In this document: piece by piece, positions 1-12,719 of the stretch
Position numbering within the stretch: the first letter of the stretch is position 1
How the letters are laid out: each line of letters starts with the position of its first letter
Assembly: GCA_964019695.1 (NCBI GenBank)
Contig: OZ026516.1
Location: forward strand, 99,138,368-99,202,367
Origin: Loripinus fragilis
Taxonomy: Eukaryota > Mollusca > Bivalvia > Lucinida > Lucinidae
DNA: 64,000 nucleotides
Direction: 5' to 3'
Program-made: the position numbers and the translations under genes
The notes under the pieces: model-generated
Told to the model about the DNA's origin: nothing
What the model saw: the letters and a program-made list of their open reading frames with translations, nothing else
Databases searched by the model: none

Positions 1-480
1 GCGATTTATGGAAATCTAATTATATAATACAGTTAAGCATGTAAGGGACGTGTTGTATGATTTATTTTCTTACATATATTCGGAAACTGCTTTCTTAGAT
101 ATTCACGTGGTGCAGAATCCACAATCGATGGAGATATAAACTTGATACATTATTACATTCTTGCTTTAATGGTAAATGCTCAGATCCGTGGAAGTCAAAC
201 GCCAGGCAAACATACTAAATGCAACATTTAGCAAAATGTACTATCATTTGCTCAAACATATTTTGATCTTTTTCAGTCAGTTTTCCTAGCAACAGTTTGA
301 TCAGGCTTGCTGCCATGCTGTATGCCTGGGTATTTTCATAGTCGGATTGGCTCGTTCAAATGCATGAGTTGCATTAAACATCGAAATTTTGTCCTTTTTC
401 TGTTGTGCGATTTTTGCATATGTTATCTTGTGAAACATTGTTAAGGCCCTTTAGGATAACAGTTCCTGGCTTCCTAATTG

Positions 481-778
481 TTTGTTTGTTTGTTGCTTTA
501 CGTCCCAAGTCAACAGCTATGGTCATGGCGGGACGGTCAGTTCACCTAACCACACTTTTTCCTGGGCAAGCTTGAACAAGCAGTTAACCAGTACTTCGTG
601 CACATACTTTCGCTTGTAACAACCCTTCTTGAATGATTCAGTGGAAGGGAGGAGAATGACCGTAGAAAATATTTCATGATCATGTATGGGACCGGACCGG
701 GATCGAACTCGCGACCCCTGGATCTGCAGTCAGACTCGCATCTGTTGCCAGACACCGTACCGACTGCGCTATATGGCT
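481..778 (-). mobile_element. tRNA-derived SINE (full head)
   Basis: On the minus strand the element begins with a tRNA-like head. Its A box is TAGCGCAGTCGG and its B box GAGTTCGATCC. A body of about 190 bp follows, and the 3' end reads GGGACGTAAAG then a (CAAA)n tail, seen on the plus strand as TTTGTTTGTTTG. The same 3' tail occurs in SINE copies near 16.3, 28.8 and 59.8 kb, although the body here differs. The 123-residue open frame over this stretch is an accident of the SINE. Confidence 0.8.
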
Positions 779-1443
779 TCCTAATGGACACTGCTGTTTT
801 ATGTATGTATGGTCGATAATGCAAACACTGATATATTAGTTTGGATGGAAGTTTCTTCGAACTGGAATGGGTCAATAATGAGGAGGCTTCCCGTGTATGG
901 TGATCATAGTAATCCATTTGACCCCTTTAAGCCAAATGGACTTGCCTACCCTTATCAGTAGGATGGTCCCATTTCTAATTTTAGGAGTGTTGAGTGTTTT
1001 TTCCAATTTTTCAAATTTTAATAGAAAACTATGTTAGCAAACAGTACAGACACTGATCAGACGCCGCATTCTGCGACGTCTGATCTTGGCCTGCACTGTT
1101 TGTCTATGTCACACAAAAAGGACGCTAGGCTTATGATATATTTTGTTTCAATGTGATACAATTGTTCTTGGTCTTGAAGTGGGACAAAAACAACTGATAT
1201 GTGTCAGTTTGAACTCGGACAGTATTACAGTGGAACACAAACTGTCTCCGTATATGTTTTTAATGTCTATTTAATCTCTTGTTCTTGCTTATTTATTTGA
1301 TTTCTGACTACGTAACTAATGCAATCTTGTATAAGCCTTGTTGCGCAAAAACCTGTCTTCGAGGTTTCCGACAAAAAAGGGACTTAAGTCTGCTCAGTTA
1401 CTGAGACTTGCTAGAATATAGAGAATTCGCTTGTTAAAACTAG

Positions 1444-4400
1444 ATTAAGGGGATATATCTTTCAAAAGCTCTTACTTGCATGAAAATTTTCCTGTATATA
1501 CAAGAATTGCTTTTTTGTCAAGGAGGCGGATACCTTTGGCCACATTGTTGTATGAACAACTTATACATCTCACATAGATCACTTTACGCCCCAACATACA
1601 GCTTTTGAGCAATCGGCAGCATGCTTATCAGTCTTTTTACGGCGGCCAAAAGGCCGCCGTTCTAATATCGCTTTAGACCTACAATTTATGCAAATTTTCA
1701 CCAATCAGAAGTATTCTTAAATTGTAATATTCATCACACCAGATAGAAAACAATGCCCTCATTGGTTAATACTAAGACTGACCACGCGATCTTATTATAG
1801 ATGCAATTTAACTTGAAAATTTCCATGTAAATGGCCGAGAACCAGTCTGTGCACTAGTCCTAATAATGAACATTGATCATGAATATAGGTCAACTCCCGC
1901 TGTACAGCATTTCTAATTTGCTTTACTACCATTCTTTGCATGCCTTGCTTTATTGCACATAGTGAATAAGTGCAATATAAGATAACTCACTATATCCTAA
2001 AGGACTTTAACAGCATTATATAAAGCAAATCTTTGTATTTTTTATTCTTAAGCCATTATGGTTTCCCGTATTAAATGCGCGTTACACGATTATAGTCTGT
2101 TTCATAAATTTCGACAATATGCAGTGATTTTTTTTTACCTGCGCGTCCTGGGTCTCAGACGCATGCTTCTCACAAAGGACGCATGATTTTAAACCATGAG
2201 AGTCCTGCAGGATGCATCAAAATTGTGGCGAAAACTTTCGTTTTGAATGTTGTTTTTTTAACTTGCGCATCGTGTCTTGAATAATATTGGTAAAAACCGG
2301 TACTGAAAAAAACTCCCCATCAGTATAGCGATCATTACTTCCCTTGGGAAACACGTGTTTTCAGATATGACCTGCTGTAGGGGAGTTTACCGGTAAAAGC
2401 CAGTACCGGACTACTGGTAAAAACCAGTGCCGATAAACCAGTACTGATCCAATACTACCAACCCGAAATGAAACATTTGAAAAATGCGTTTTACCCGCAA
2501 GTTTAAACACCCTGCTTCGAGCAAATACCAATAGAATGGTTAAAGTATAACTGCAGGCTCATGAAGTACGGAGACTGGACTGTGCACAGATGATAAAAGA
2601 AAAATTAATATGGTATGTCCAAAGGCTCAAATGCAGTAACTTCCAGCACTACACTTGTAGGCATACAGAGTTAGATGAACACGGGCTAATGACCTGGGCT
2701 CTAAAAAATATATGAAAACTGCGAGACAAAAGTCTGACTCTTGGCAAAAGATGATAATATGATTAAATTAAGGAAATATACTGTCTGCAACTAAACTTTT
2801 TATTAATAAGAAAGTCAGGTAGGTTTTTATATCTTTATTATTTTACTTGACAAAGTAAATTAAGTTTTATCTTTATTATAGTATAAATAAGTATGCCAGT
2901 GTTTTGCTTCCCAAATTGGCTTCTATGAATGGCCGGATTCGTATGGATACACAAAATTTATAATTCAAAGTGGACGTCGTATGGGATGCAGAACTTCGAG
3001 TTTGGGATGCAAAGAATTTTGGCCCAGTGAGTCCCGGGACTCATAGAAACAAATTTGTAAAAAAATCACTGAATTAGGTCTAGTCTATTTCTAAAACAAA
3101 TATAACAAGTGTGTTTAATGCATTACATTATATACAAGGGCGTAAAATTCATCGCGAATTAGAGAGTAACCTCGGGGTTCAGGCGAGTAAATACGTGCAA
3201 AGCTTGCTCTGACTGGCAAATGCATGTTTTTACAAGGACAGTGTAGCTATCGGCAGAGTCTCTCTTTAATCAGACAACATGGTGCGTTATAAATAGACAG
3301 CCAAAAAGCCACGTTACAATGTCTATTAATAGCGCTTAACAATATACATCTTTGTGAAAAAAGATGTATCTTAAAAAAAGAGGTTATAATGGGGATGGAT
3401 ATCTAACGGTAAATAATGGCACATAATTTCCTACAATTTGAATGTGCCCGCAACCCACAATCCTACACTTAGACTCAGATCAACCTCCGCAGCTGTACAT
3501 GTATCAGCGTATTTTGCTATTTCCTTTAGGAAGATGACAAGCACAAGCTCTAGTTTCTTTAACTACATGTATGTCAGACGAACATGTATCATATAAGGCT
3601 AACTTCCCAGGGCTAACTTGCAAACAGCCAGCACAAATCTCGGGCCACTATGGGCCCGCCAGCAAAACGCTTTTCGGGTGGTGTTTTTCTGGCAGGCCGA
3701 GAGTAGCCGGATTTTACGTGCTTACTGGGAGCTAGTCGATCAGTTTTTGAGTCTACATGTATTTATTCCCCGACCCCGGCTATGGCGAGGTGCCACAGGA
3801 AATAGAAAGGTTATAGGAGTTAGTTCCACACAAAAGTGATTTGGTATATCAGTATTTTTCTGTAAATAGAGACATTCATAATATGTAAATAGAGTGGTGA
3901 AAGTGTAAACCATTTAAGACTTGAAAACTACTCCAAGTTGAGATCTGAGACGGGCAGAATCTAGCCTATGTGACAACAACAACAACAATATGGCATGTTT
4001 TTTCCGGGTTTTCAGTTTGTTTCAGTACATACATTTATCGTCAAAATCTCCCGTTTTCTTAAAAACATTAGGACTAATAACATTGTTCCCTAGCCTTTGC
4101 TGGTGAAGTGCCTAAAATTTGGAACGATTCAGATGCATATCGCTCAGCGAAAAGAGCACCAAGCAAAAGAGAGACCAGAAACATAGCACAACTTCCAAAT
4201 TTGCTGGTTTTAGACGGAACATCCTTTTCCAGCATGCAAAGACAGGGAGTATAAGGGGATTTCGTCACTTAGTTGTGTTAAAATTGTAAGTATTTGAGAG
4301 CCGCCGAATATCTTTTTTAAAGATATTTCTTGTTAGAGTTACTTCCTGGTTTGATACCGTTAACAATGCTGCGACACGCTGGATGAACTTTAGAGAAAAC

Positions 4401-4888
4401 CATTTGCAAGAACATGACCTACAATTATTCAACTACAATATTTAGAAGTATTTTGACTCAAACATTGTGTATTTCTGGATTTATTTACAATTTTTTGAAT
4501 TTGACCTTTAAAAAATCATAAGCAAAAATTAAAAATTTCTATTTTTCTACCAGAAATTTGTACATTTTGGGTGAAAATACTTCTAAATATTGTAGTCGAA
4601 TAATTGTAGGTCATGTTCATGCAAATGGTTTTCTCCAAAGTTCATCCAGCGTGTCGCAGCATTGTTAATGGTATCAAACCAGGAAGTAACTCTAAAAAGA
4701 CTGTTAAGCATGCTGCCGATTGCTCAAAAGCTGTATGTTGGGGCGTAAAGTGATCTATGTGAGATGTATAAGTTGTTCGTACAACTATGTGACCAAAAGT
4801 ATCCGTCTCCTTGACAAAAAAGCAATTCTTGTTTATACAGAAAAATTTTCATGCAAGTAAGAGCTTTTGAAAGATATATCCCCTTAAT
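1444..4888. mobile_element. Long-TIR / fold-back element, 3.4 kb
   Basis: The two ends, 1444-1638 and 4694-4888, are 195-bp imperfect inverted copies of each other (TTAAGGGGATATATC at the left edge, its complement at the right). A second inverted repeat is nested against the right end: arms 4334-4478 and 4550-4694, 145 bp each, around a loop of about 70 bp. No transposase-like frame is visible inside, so it looks non-autonomous or decayed. The inner part also holds a fragment (about 3600-3720) of the palindromic-core MITE described near 45.1 kb. Superfamily unknown. Confidence 0.75.
1639..1660. repeat. Short GC-rich perfect hairpin
   Basis: A 9-bp perfect stem, ACGGCGGCC against GGCCGCCGT, closes a 4-base A loop in an AT-rich setting. 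It directly abuts the inner edge of the 195-bp left terminal repeat. It could form a tight hairpin in DNA or RNA; no function is shown. Confidence 0.7.
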
Positions 4889-5024
4889 AATACCTTACAA
4901 AAAGCGAATTACATATGCGCTTATCAGACCACGTGGATGCGCAGGCTGGAAATGCGCCTTTGTTTATTGCATGCAATAAAGTCAGGTTTTCTCGTGACTA
5001 GGCGCCATTTTTTTTAATTCGACC

Positions 5025-5115
5025 TGTCATTAATTTTGTCATCTGCTGATAACCTATTTAAACAGTTTGGACCCAGAACAAGCTCAGAAAAACGTGGTCT
5101 GGATCTAAACTGTTT
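5025..5115. repeat. Solitary satellite-like palindromic monomer
   Basis: This stretch carries GTCATCTGCTGATAACC, then TTTGGACCCAGA and a complementary GATCTAAACTGTTTGAC. These are the words of the 161-bp satellite at 25-26.8 kb. Diverged single copies also lie near 47.0 kb and 50.2 kb, so the satellite monomer is related to a dispersed element. Confidence 0.6.
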
Positions 5116-5801
5116 GACTCCAAAGAAAAATTTTAAAACATATTTTTTTATAAAATCCACCAACGCCAAAAAAGAGAAAAAAAACAGCACATAATCTAGC
5201 CACCTTATGTCAGAACTTACGTTTATTGTACCTTGAGGTTTATAAAACAAATTTGCAGACTTGAAGCTATTCACATTGCATCATATTTTAATTTCAACCA
5301 GCACATATATAACATACAGCTAAATGGAGACAGGTTAGGCAAAATTATAGCCAGAATTTTCAGCAATTATGACAATAACTTCAGCCTTAATTTCGACAAG
5401 CTATTCGGACATTATTAATCATAGCAATAATTTCAGCTATATTTTTATAGCTAGAAACCCAGCAGTATTTTGGCTAAAAGTACGGCTAAAATAATGGCAA
5501 TATTTTGACAATAATCTGACATTAATCTCAGCAAGATTTTTGCTACATGAAATTCAATCTACCTCCAAAATCTTACTAATTTCAATATTTTAACTTTTAT
5601 TATTGCGGTAGTGTTGCTGTAACTATGGCTGGAAAACAAGACAAAAAATATTTTTTCTGCCGATATCTTGCTCACTTCAGTCACTTTACATTCATAGTCA
5701 TTTACGTAGCTCCCATTACGCAATTTCGCATGAGCATAATAAAACTAGTATTATTCAAGGTAGGTCAACTAATGTGGTAAACGTGATTTTCTATACCATA
5801 A

Positions 5802-5868
5802 GGAACTGCTCTTAAAGGAAAGAATTCGCTCTCTCTGGGAGCAAATTCTTACCTTTGAGAGAAGTTCC
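5802..5868. repeat. Inverted-repeat hairpin around AAAGAATT/AATTCTT
   Basis: Arms 5802-5831 and 5838-5868 pair with a few mismatches (GGAACT...GAATTCGCTC against GAGCAAATTC...AGTTCC). A diverged relative occurs at about 46223-46277, which suggests a dispersed palindromic repeat. Confidence 0.6.
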
Positions 5869-6609
5869 CATATGAAAAGGAACGCAATTGAAGAGAATCA
5901 TTGTCTGGTCCAGTAGTCTCCCTTTGATGTGCGTAACTTTTTTAGCGTTCTGGCTACGCCATTGTTAGTGTTATGAAGTATTGCTATACGTTATCGTACA
6001 AGAACCGTCAAATATAAGTGTTTTACAGTATCCATTGAGGTATAGGGTAAAGTCGGGTAATTTCGAGCAACATACATTTGCAAGCAGTGGAAATCCAGAT
6101 GAGACGCAGGATTTTCACTGTTTGCTTAGTTTCTATATTTTTGTATTCCAAATATTAAAAAATAAAACAAACAAGGTCGCTGGTCGAATTTACCTGATGT
6201 CCGAAGTTACCTGACTTAACCCTATTGGTGGTGTTGTTCTCATGCTAGCGTCTGCGTTCTTCGTCTTTTCCTCGTGGCGCTGTTGGTTGCCCTGTGGTCT
6301 GATAGCTATGACACTATTACGTACTTCACACATTTGTATGCAAAAAGTATTTTTTCGACAAACTAGCACAGGTATCTGGTAGTGCTGGCGACATAAATTT
6401 CGGATTAAGACTTTACCAACTTCTTTTAAATTTATTAATTTTGTGCGTGTGAGCAGTGAATGTTAAGGTTGGCATTAGCATATGCGGAAACTCGCCTGAA
6501 CACTGTTTGCTCGCATATGCGTTTAGTAGGAGGTACCAAAATCTCATGAATTAACTACGCCACATAACCATACAAGAAAAACACATAACGTTACCCATTG
6601 TGCTTTATA

Positions 6610-7045
6610 CAGAGAGAGAGAGAGAGAGAGAGAGAATTAGAGTGAGACAAATAGAAAGTCAGACAGACCGACAAAGATGAGAGCGATCAAAGAGAGTGAG
6701 AGAGGGAATGAACGAGCGAGAGTGAGAGGTGACTAGAGAGTGACACAGATAGAAAGACAGACATACATACAGGCTGATAGAGAGAAAGACAGACGGACAT
6801 TCATATTGTGATATAGAACGAATAAGAGAGAGAGCAAGAGTGTGTGTATAGAGTGAGATAGATAGAAAGACGGACATACATACAGACATATAAAAAGAAA
6901 GACAGACATACAGACAGACAGACAGAGCGTGATAGAGAACGAATAAGGGAAAGAGAGGAAGAATGAACAAGCGAGAGTGAGAGATGATTAGAGACTGAGA
7001 CAGATAGAAAAACGGACAGATATACAGAGAGATGTTCAAATTGTA
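6610..7045. repeat. GA microsatellite and degenerate GACAGA tract
   Basis: A pure (GA)n run at about 6610-6634 is followed by some 400 bp of purine-rich GAGAGA, GACAGACA and GATAGA words. The 136-residue minus-strand frame here is only the translation of this repeat (a string of Leu, Ser, Cys and Val) and is not a gene. Confidence 0.85.
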
Positions 7046-8060
7046 GGTTTGCTTGAAGATAAACAGCATTATAATGAATTAGACCTGGGTTAATTAATCA
7101 TCCAGGAAATCATTATGACCCAAGTCAGTCCGTTCTAGGTCAAATTATTCTCGTATCATACGTCAATCGCATTATTCAAACGGGATTTAGCAAACAAAGC
7201 ACTTGGTATAAATACAAAATATAATTTGTGTGACAACAACAAAACCATAAAATCCACTTTTGCTGTGTTTTCTATTTTGGAAAATGCCAACAACTTAGCT
7301 CTAAAGTACATTGTGCTTTTTATCCTGTTTTAAATCTTAGTGTTTCTCGAAAGGTTTTGTTCAGGATGGAAACTGAATAAGTCATTATTTTTAACGAAAA
7401 TGATTTTTACAATGGCTGTTGCAAAATCCATGAAAAAGATACTTATGGATTCTCATTAGCTCCAAGTCCACTTGATAAGGCCCTGAAATTATGAAACGTT
7501 TTTCTTGCTAACTTAACTGCATCATAAGCATAACATTTATCGTGTTCAAATATATATTTCTATGCCGGCAACTGTTAGTATTTAAACATTTATAGCATTA
7601 TGAATCTATAAAACATTTGAAAACTTTGAAAATCGTTATTTTTCTGTATTTCACTTTCGAAAAACAGTGTAAATTTCATGCTCAGCTTATCTAAGCTTGA
7701 AGAATGTTTATTGGAGCCTGTTTTATTGTATTTCCCTGTGTTATTAAATGTAGTAATCTGTATCAAAAAAGAACAAGAACCGCAAACACTATAATAAACG
7801 TTTCTCAAAAACACGTTTCATGTATAGTGCATACAACAATGAAACCGTCAACTACAATGAAGCCGCGATCGACAAAAGCTGTCTTCAGGATTTCCGACAA
7901 AGCGAAAGTCTCCTCAGCTACTGTGACTGGCTAGAAAGTTGAATAAAATGATCTTATCAAGTCTATATGTCTTACTGTCAAATAGGCGAATACAAAAGGG
8001 GCTGACCATACTGCTGTTTGAAAACATTTAAAACAGGATATCTCGCGTCAAGGCCCATAT

Positions 8061-8272
8061 GAGCCACAACCTGTGATTTCCAACAATATGGCAAATTGAT
8101 AAGTGTATACTCAGGCGAGCCTGTGCAGCCACCTTTGAAGCTTAGAAATTCGGTCAGTAGCTTAAAATTCATATAATATCCATGCTCTGATCAGACTGTG
8201 CGTATGCGCAGGCTGGTCTGGGCCTTTGCTGGTTGCACATACTACATTGTTGAATATCTCATGTAGCGGCTC
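8061..8272. mobile_element. About 220-bp MITE, family M1, copy 1
   Basis: The terminal inverted repeats read GAGCC ... TGTGATTTCCAACAAT at the left and the complement ending GGCTC at the right. The core holds GATCAGACTGTGCGTATGCG followed by the complementary CAGGCTGGTC, a GC-rich imperfect palindrome. Two other copies of the same layout lie at 47223-47459 and 60326-60546, in both orientations. No coding capacity. Confidence 0.8.
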
Positions 8273-8659
8273 ATATACAGTTCACAGAATTTGGCAATAT
8301 AAATGGATCTAATATATCAAAATTAATACTGCAAGTGAAGTGCTTAACTGACAACATTTTACTTATGGTATAAGCAAGCATTGCTCAACACAAGCACCAA
8401 ATGACCCAGGAATAACTCAGATCGAAATGGGATTTAGCCAAGAAATGTCAGAGGATTCTCTTTGCACTTGACAAAAGTACAAAAGTATTCGTGTTTTTTA
8501 TTCTGCACCCACATGATATTTATACAAGCAATGACCCACAAGGATTGATGCGTCTTTTATCTCCAACCAACCAACCCATTTAACTTTATTTTTGAATATA
8601 AGTAAGTCAGGTAACGTATACATCAGGAATTGTATCAAACACGGTATAAAGCTAAGTTA

Positions 8660-8860
8660 GTTCATTAATCAAACCAGTTAGTGAGAATGATCATTTTCAC
8701 AACAACACACCGCAGACTAGCCAACGGCACCGTGAGGAAGAGCATCAATACACTCAAAGTCACAAGCCGTAGGGAATACAAATTAAGTGAAATAACCAGC
8801 TCTTTTTTCCTCGTCGGGATGACTGCACTCCTTCTAATATGGATACAAATTCTATAGTAA
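8660..8860 (-). mobile_element. Retroelement 3'-end fragment (PLE-like family)
   Basis: The words ACACACCGCAGACTAGCC and AACCAGCTCTTTTTTCCTCG match, diverged, the segment at 32020-32160 just downstream of the Penelope-like RT on the minus strand. The stretch is therefore read as a 3' untranslated fragment of that element. The 169-residue plus-strand frame starting in it (8839-9348) resembles no family I know. Confidence 0.55.
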
Positions 8861-9489
8861 TAATAACTAAACTCTGGGGTTTGGTATATATGACTTGGTC
8901 TTCCCCAAGCCTCATGTTTTCTACATTTTACGTTGTCATCTTTATGTGTATATATTCTCCTATATTTTCGTTTGTCACGAGGTTTGGGGAGTACACTGAA
9001 AGTGTTTTTGCTAAACAAAGCAACATTCGGCACTGGCTAAACTATTTCAATATTCTGCTTCTCTCGACTATCTCTTTAAAAGTTCAATACGGACTGTTTA
9101 GTCTGAATCCTTTCCAAATTCGTTTGCATGTTCACATTTTTGACTACTTTCCATGTCATGTTCCTCATACAGCTACAAACCTGATCTGCAGTACTGCTAC
9201 TTACACTTTACTCTGGTCTTTTAAACTTTACAATGATTACAGAAGCGGAAGCTCAACACCTTTCTTTACATATTTACAGAAAGCAAAATACCGCCATTGT
9301 CTTTTTTCTATTAGAATATCGACAGGCATCTTACTTTCTGTCTTCTAAGTATGGCTTTAAACGTTTCTGATCTGTTGTGGAGATATTCATCCTAATCCTG
9401 ATCCATCTTTATCTACTACATCTATCAGCTTGAATTGCTCCCCCTTCAGTTCGTCTAGTACAAGTTCCTCTTTTTTTTGCTCACCATCT

Positions 9490-9782
9490 ACAAATTATAA
9501 AGAATATATTCAAAAAATATAACGTTCTATAAATGTCTCTGAATTATACCAGAACATATAAGAATAGTTTCAGAACAGTTGCAGAAACGTTCTAGTGGTT
9601 TGTACTACAACTGTTCCAACAACTGGACTTTACTGGAACAATTGTAGAACACCTCCCCCTAAAAAAGTCCCATATAACATTCTATTAATATCCCATAATA
9701 ATAGTAGTTATTTAGAATGGTTGTAGACTAGCTTCAGAAATATTCTAATAGTTTATTCTAGAACTGTTCTAGAGCAAGCCTC
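9490..9782. repeat. Degenerate TTCTAGAAC-rich tract, left part
   Basis: Words such as GTTCTAGTGG, AGAACTGTTCTAGA, CAGAACAGTTGCAGAAACGT and GGAACAATTGTAGAAC recur every 20-50 bp without a fixed period. The same vocabulary continues at 12720-13830 on the other side of the retrotransposon remnant, as if that remnant had been inserted into one larger field. Confidence 0.5.
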
Positions 9783-11440
9783 AATAAAGCCCAACCACAG
9801 GTAGATATTGAAGTTAATGGGGAAAAAATTCCATACAATCCTACACATCGTTTGCTCGGAGTCTACTTGGATGAGGCGCTCAGCTTCTCGGGACACTTGT
9901 CAGTTTTGGAACGGAAGGCAGAGAAAACCTTATCAGTTTTGAGACAGGTAAGTATAACTGAGAATTTGAGTACAAAGTCACTTTTACAGTTTTTTAAAGC
10001 CTTAGTGATTCCTCAGATGGAGTTTGCAGCATCAGTGTGGCAGAATAGTTCCTCAGCTGATACTTTAAATAAGATTCAAAGAAAGGGCCTAGCTTTGTGT
10101 TTAGGTGTCCCTGCTACTTCAGCCTTAAATGCTGTTGAAGTTGAAGCAGTGTTACTGCCATTAGAGTTGAGGAGAGAGGAAGTGTCCATTAGGGAAGGAG
10201 GTAAGATCATGTCAAAAGATAACAGTCAGCCAATCAAGGAGTTATGGAATGAATGGCGAGATAGTTACCACGGAAATGTAAGGTATTTGTCCCCCTTTGG
10301 TCTCATTGATTTGCAACTGCAAGATATGGAAACAAGCTCTGGTACAAATATTATAAATATTGAACCAGAATTCACTTTCTTTGGAGGGTCTATGTCCAAG
10401 CAAATCAAGACCGGAGTATTGGAACAGATTGGGCTCTTCAAAATCAAGGTCAGTTGCTCAACAGGAAGAAGCAAAGGTAACTGTTTAGAACATGGTAGAA
10501 ATATGTGAGCCAATGACATTGTAGTTTTTACTAATGGATCTTGTTTAGGAAATCCAGGACCCTGTGGCTCTGGAGCCTGCATATTTATTCCTAACCAGAC
10601 TGAGCCAGTTAGGTTAAAAAGACCTGTTACCAACAGAGGGTCCATTCTATTTGGAGAATTAGTTGCTATTCTCATTGCCTTTGAATTTGCTCAGATTGAT
10701 TACAGGAAAAGACAAGTTCATGGTATAACCATTTTTTTCTGATAGTCAGTCTGCAGTTGTAATTCTCAGCTTGGGTTGGTCAAATTCTTCTCACAAAAAG
10801 ACTGCAGAAGACATAAGAAGATTGATTTCAGACTTGGAGAAATCTGGATTGGAGGTAAGTATTAAATGGACACCTGGACATGCAGACATCAGAGGTAACT
10901 GTATTGCTGATGAGCTTGCTAAAGAAGCTGCTGAAGAAGCAAAATTAATTCCAGAAGATAGTCAGATTCTCACTGGGGCAGATTTCAAGAAATTTGCAAG
11001 GGTATCCTACTGAATGAAATGGCAATGGTCTTGGGATGCGTCAGATACTGGTCGAAACCTTGTACGATTACAAGCCGTGTCGTTAAAGACCCCAGCATAC
11101 ATGTTTGTCCCCTCCATAGAAGAAAAAAAAGGTAATATCACAGTTGAGGCTTGGTTATACTTTGAATGAATACAGGTATAAAATAGGTTTGCAAGAGTCT
11201 CCACTGTGCAGCTGCGGTGCTATAGAGACGGTTGATCACTACATATGTGAGTGTGAAGTGTATGAGTTGGATAGACAGAAGCTACTCACACGATTGTTCT
11301 ACCAAATTGGAGAACAAGGTATCAGTACAGAAACCTTCCTTAGTTTGAAGGATGAAGTGTTCAAGGAACACAGGATTGGCCTCCTAATGATGCTGAGTGA
11401 TTACATCACCAGCACTAAGAGGTTCATCAGAAAGTAAATA
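9783..11440 (+). mobile_element. Dead RNase-H-bearing non-LTR retrotransposon (3' half)
   Basis: A 5'-truncated polyprotein of the I/R1/LOA type. It begins in the RT thumb/connection (RLLGVYLDEALSFSGH near 9850), runs through a PLELRREEV segment, and then an RNase H domain. That domain shows VFTNGSCLGNPGPCGSG near 10530 (the first catalytic Asp is Asn), GELVAI near 10660, SDSQSA at 10738-10755 and WTPGHADIRGN near 10870. It closes with a Cys/His motif CSCG-ETVDHY-CEC at about 11207-11255. It is inactive: a TGA at 10506 in an otherwise continuous frame, an extra T in the T-run at 10732-10738 that shifts the frame, a TGA at 11011, and a further shift before 11144. No 5' half, endonuclease or gag is present. 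Confidence 0.9.
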
Positions 11441-12719
11441 ACAACAGCTGACCCCCACTGCCGCTGCCCACCCCTGCCCCCCCCCCCTCCCGCCAAATTC
11501 CTATAATCATCCTTAGCAATCCAGTCACAGGTTTTGTCTTCAGACTGCACTTGAGCGAGTGTAGCTGATTTTACGATGAGAGTTGTGGCAGGATGGGTAT
11601 TGGTAAACATCCTTCCCACAGTTCATGTCGTTTATGGTACTATTCAGTGACATTATCACTTGTATAATTGTACTTCAGAGTTAAACTGTAGATTATAGGT
11701 TTACAGATTAATTATAAAACCCCAGCCCTCACAGACCCACACAGTGAAATCTGAGCATACCTATAGATGTCTCATGGATAATTGACTGGGGTCTGGATTG
11801 TATATATGTTTTTCCCTATGTATTGCACTCAGAAGTTATACGGTTAAATGCATTTTGTCATCTGAGTGAAGTATAAATAATATACATGCCTTATGGTAGC
11901 ATTGGTATGCATGATAGATTGAGTGAAAGGGAACACATTTAGGTGGCAGAGAGTATATCATGGTGGTCCAGCCCATCTTAGTGTTATAATGGGAACTGCC
12001 AGCTTTTGGTGGGTGATAAAGGTCCCTTATCATTAATTGTCAGTTTGGTTAAATTTTGCCGATTGGGCAAGAAATTCTCTTTATTAACTGAGTATATGGA
12101 TAATTAATGGGCTTTAAGATGGGTATGGATGAACATGTGGTGTTTTCAAATTCCTTGTTGTTAGACTGGATGTTAGTATGAATGAAGTATGTAACCTTAC
12201 TGCATTATTTATATTTATAATTTATTTTCTTATTATAATCACATACATTTTGCAAAATGTGATGATATTTCTGTGATATTAGAGTTTTCTGTGATTCTGT
12301 ATCTGTGATAAAAAAAATAACTGCATAGACTTCAACTGCACGGTAGAATATATATTTGTAGTTAATAGGAGTTGTCAAAGAAAGATTGAAAACAATTTCT
12401 ACAAATACATGTACATGATGTATGGATACTTGGACAATGAGATGTCAGAAGAGTGAATTTTAGCTTGATGAAGAAATCTCTGTGTACTATAAGGTCTTAA
12501 TTGACACTTTCAGATCACTGGCTCTGGTCTACAGGAAATAAATCAACTTCAAGAGGCTAATCTTGTTTTGAGAAAAACATTAATGTTCGGCTACTCCATT
12601 CAGGACTCTAAGCGCACCACCTAAACTCTATTACTTGTGTGTTAATTCTACTAAGAGAAGATACAGCGAGAATCAATACCGAGAGATAACTACAGCCAAT
12701 TGGGGCTTAGCTACAACCA
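11441..12719. other. Non-coding stretch, possibly retroelement 3' tail
   Basis: After the TAA at 11435 comes a C-rich tract (11468-11491) and AT-rich sequence with no recognisable gene. It may include the 3' untranslated region of the RNase-H element, since the flanking TTCTAGAAC field resumes only near 12720. No poly(A) end or target-site duplication was found. Confidence 0.4.

Noticed and set aside
6659..7069. 136-residue minus frame rich in Ser, Leu, Cys
   Set aside because: It is the translation of a degenerate GACAGA/GAGAGA tract; no domain and no unique sequence.
8839..9348. 169-residue plus frame with hydrophobic segments
   Set aside because: It begins inside a retroelement 3' fragment, shows no family motif, and has AT-rich third positions like non-coding neighbours. 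Not supportable as a gene.
10265..10675. 136-residue minus frame
   Set aside because: Antisense shadow of the RNase-H retrotransposon.
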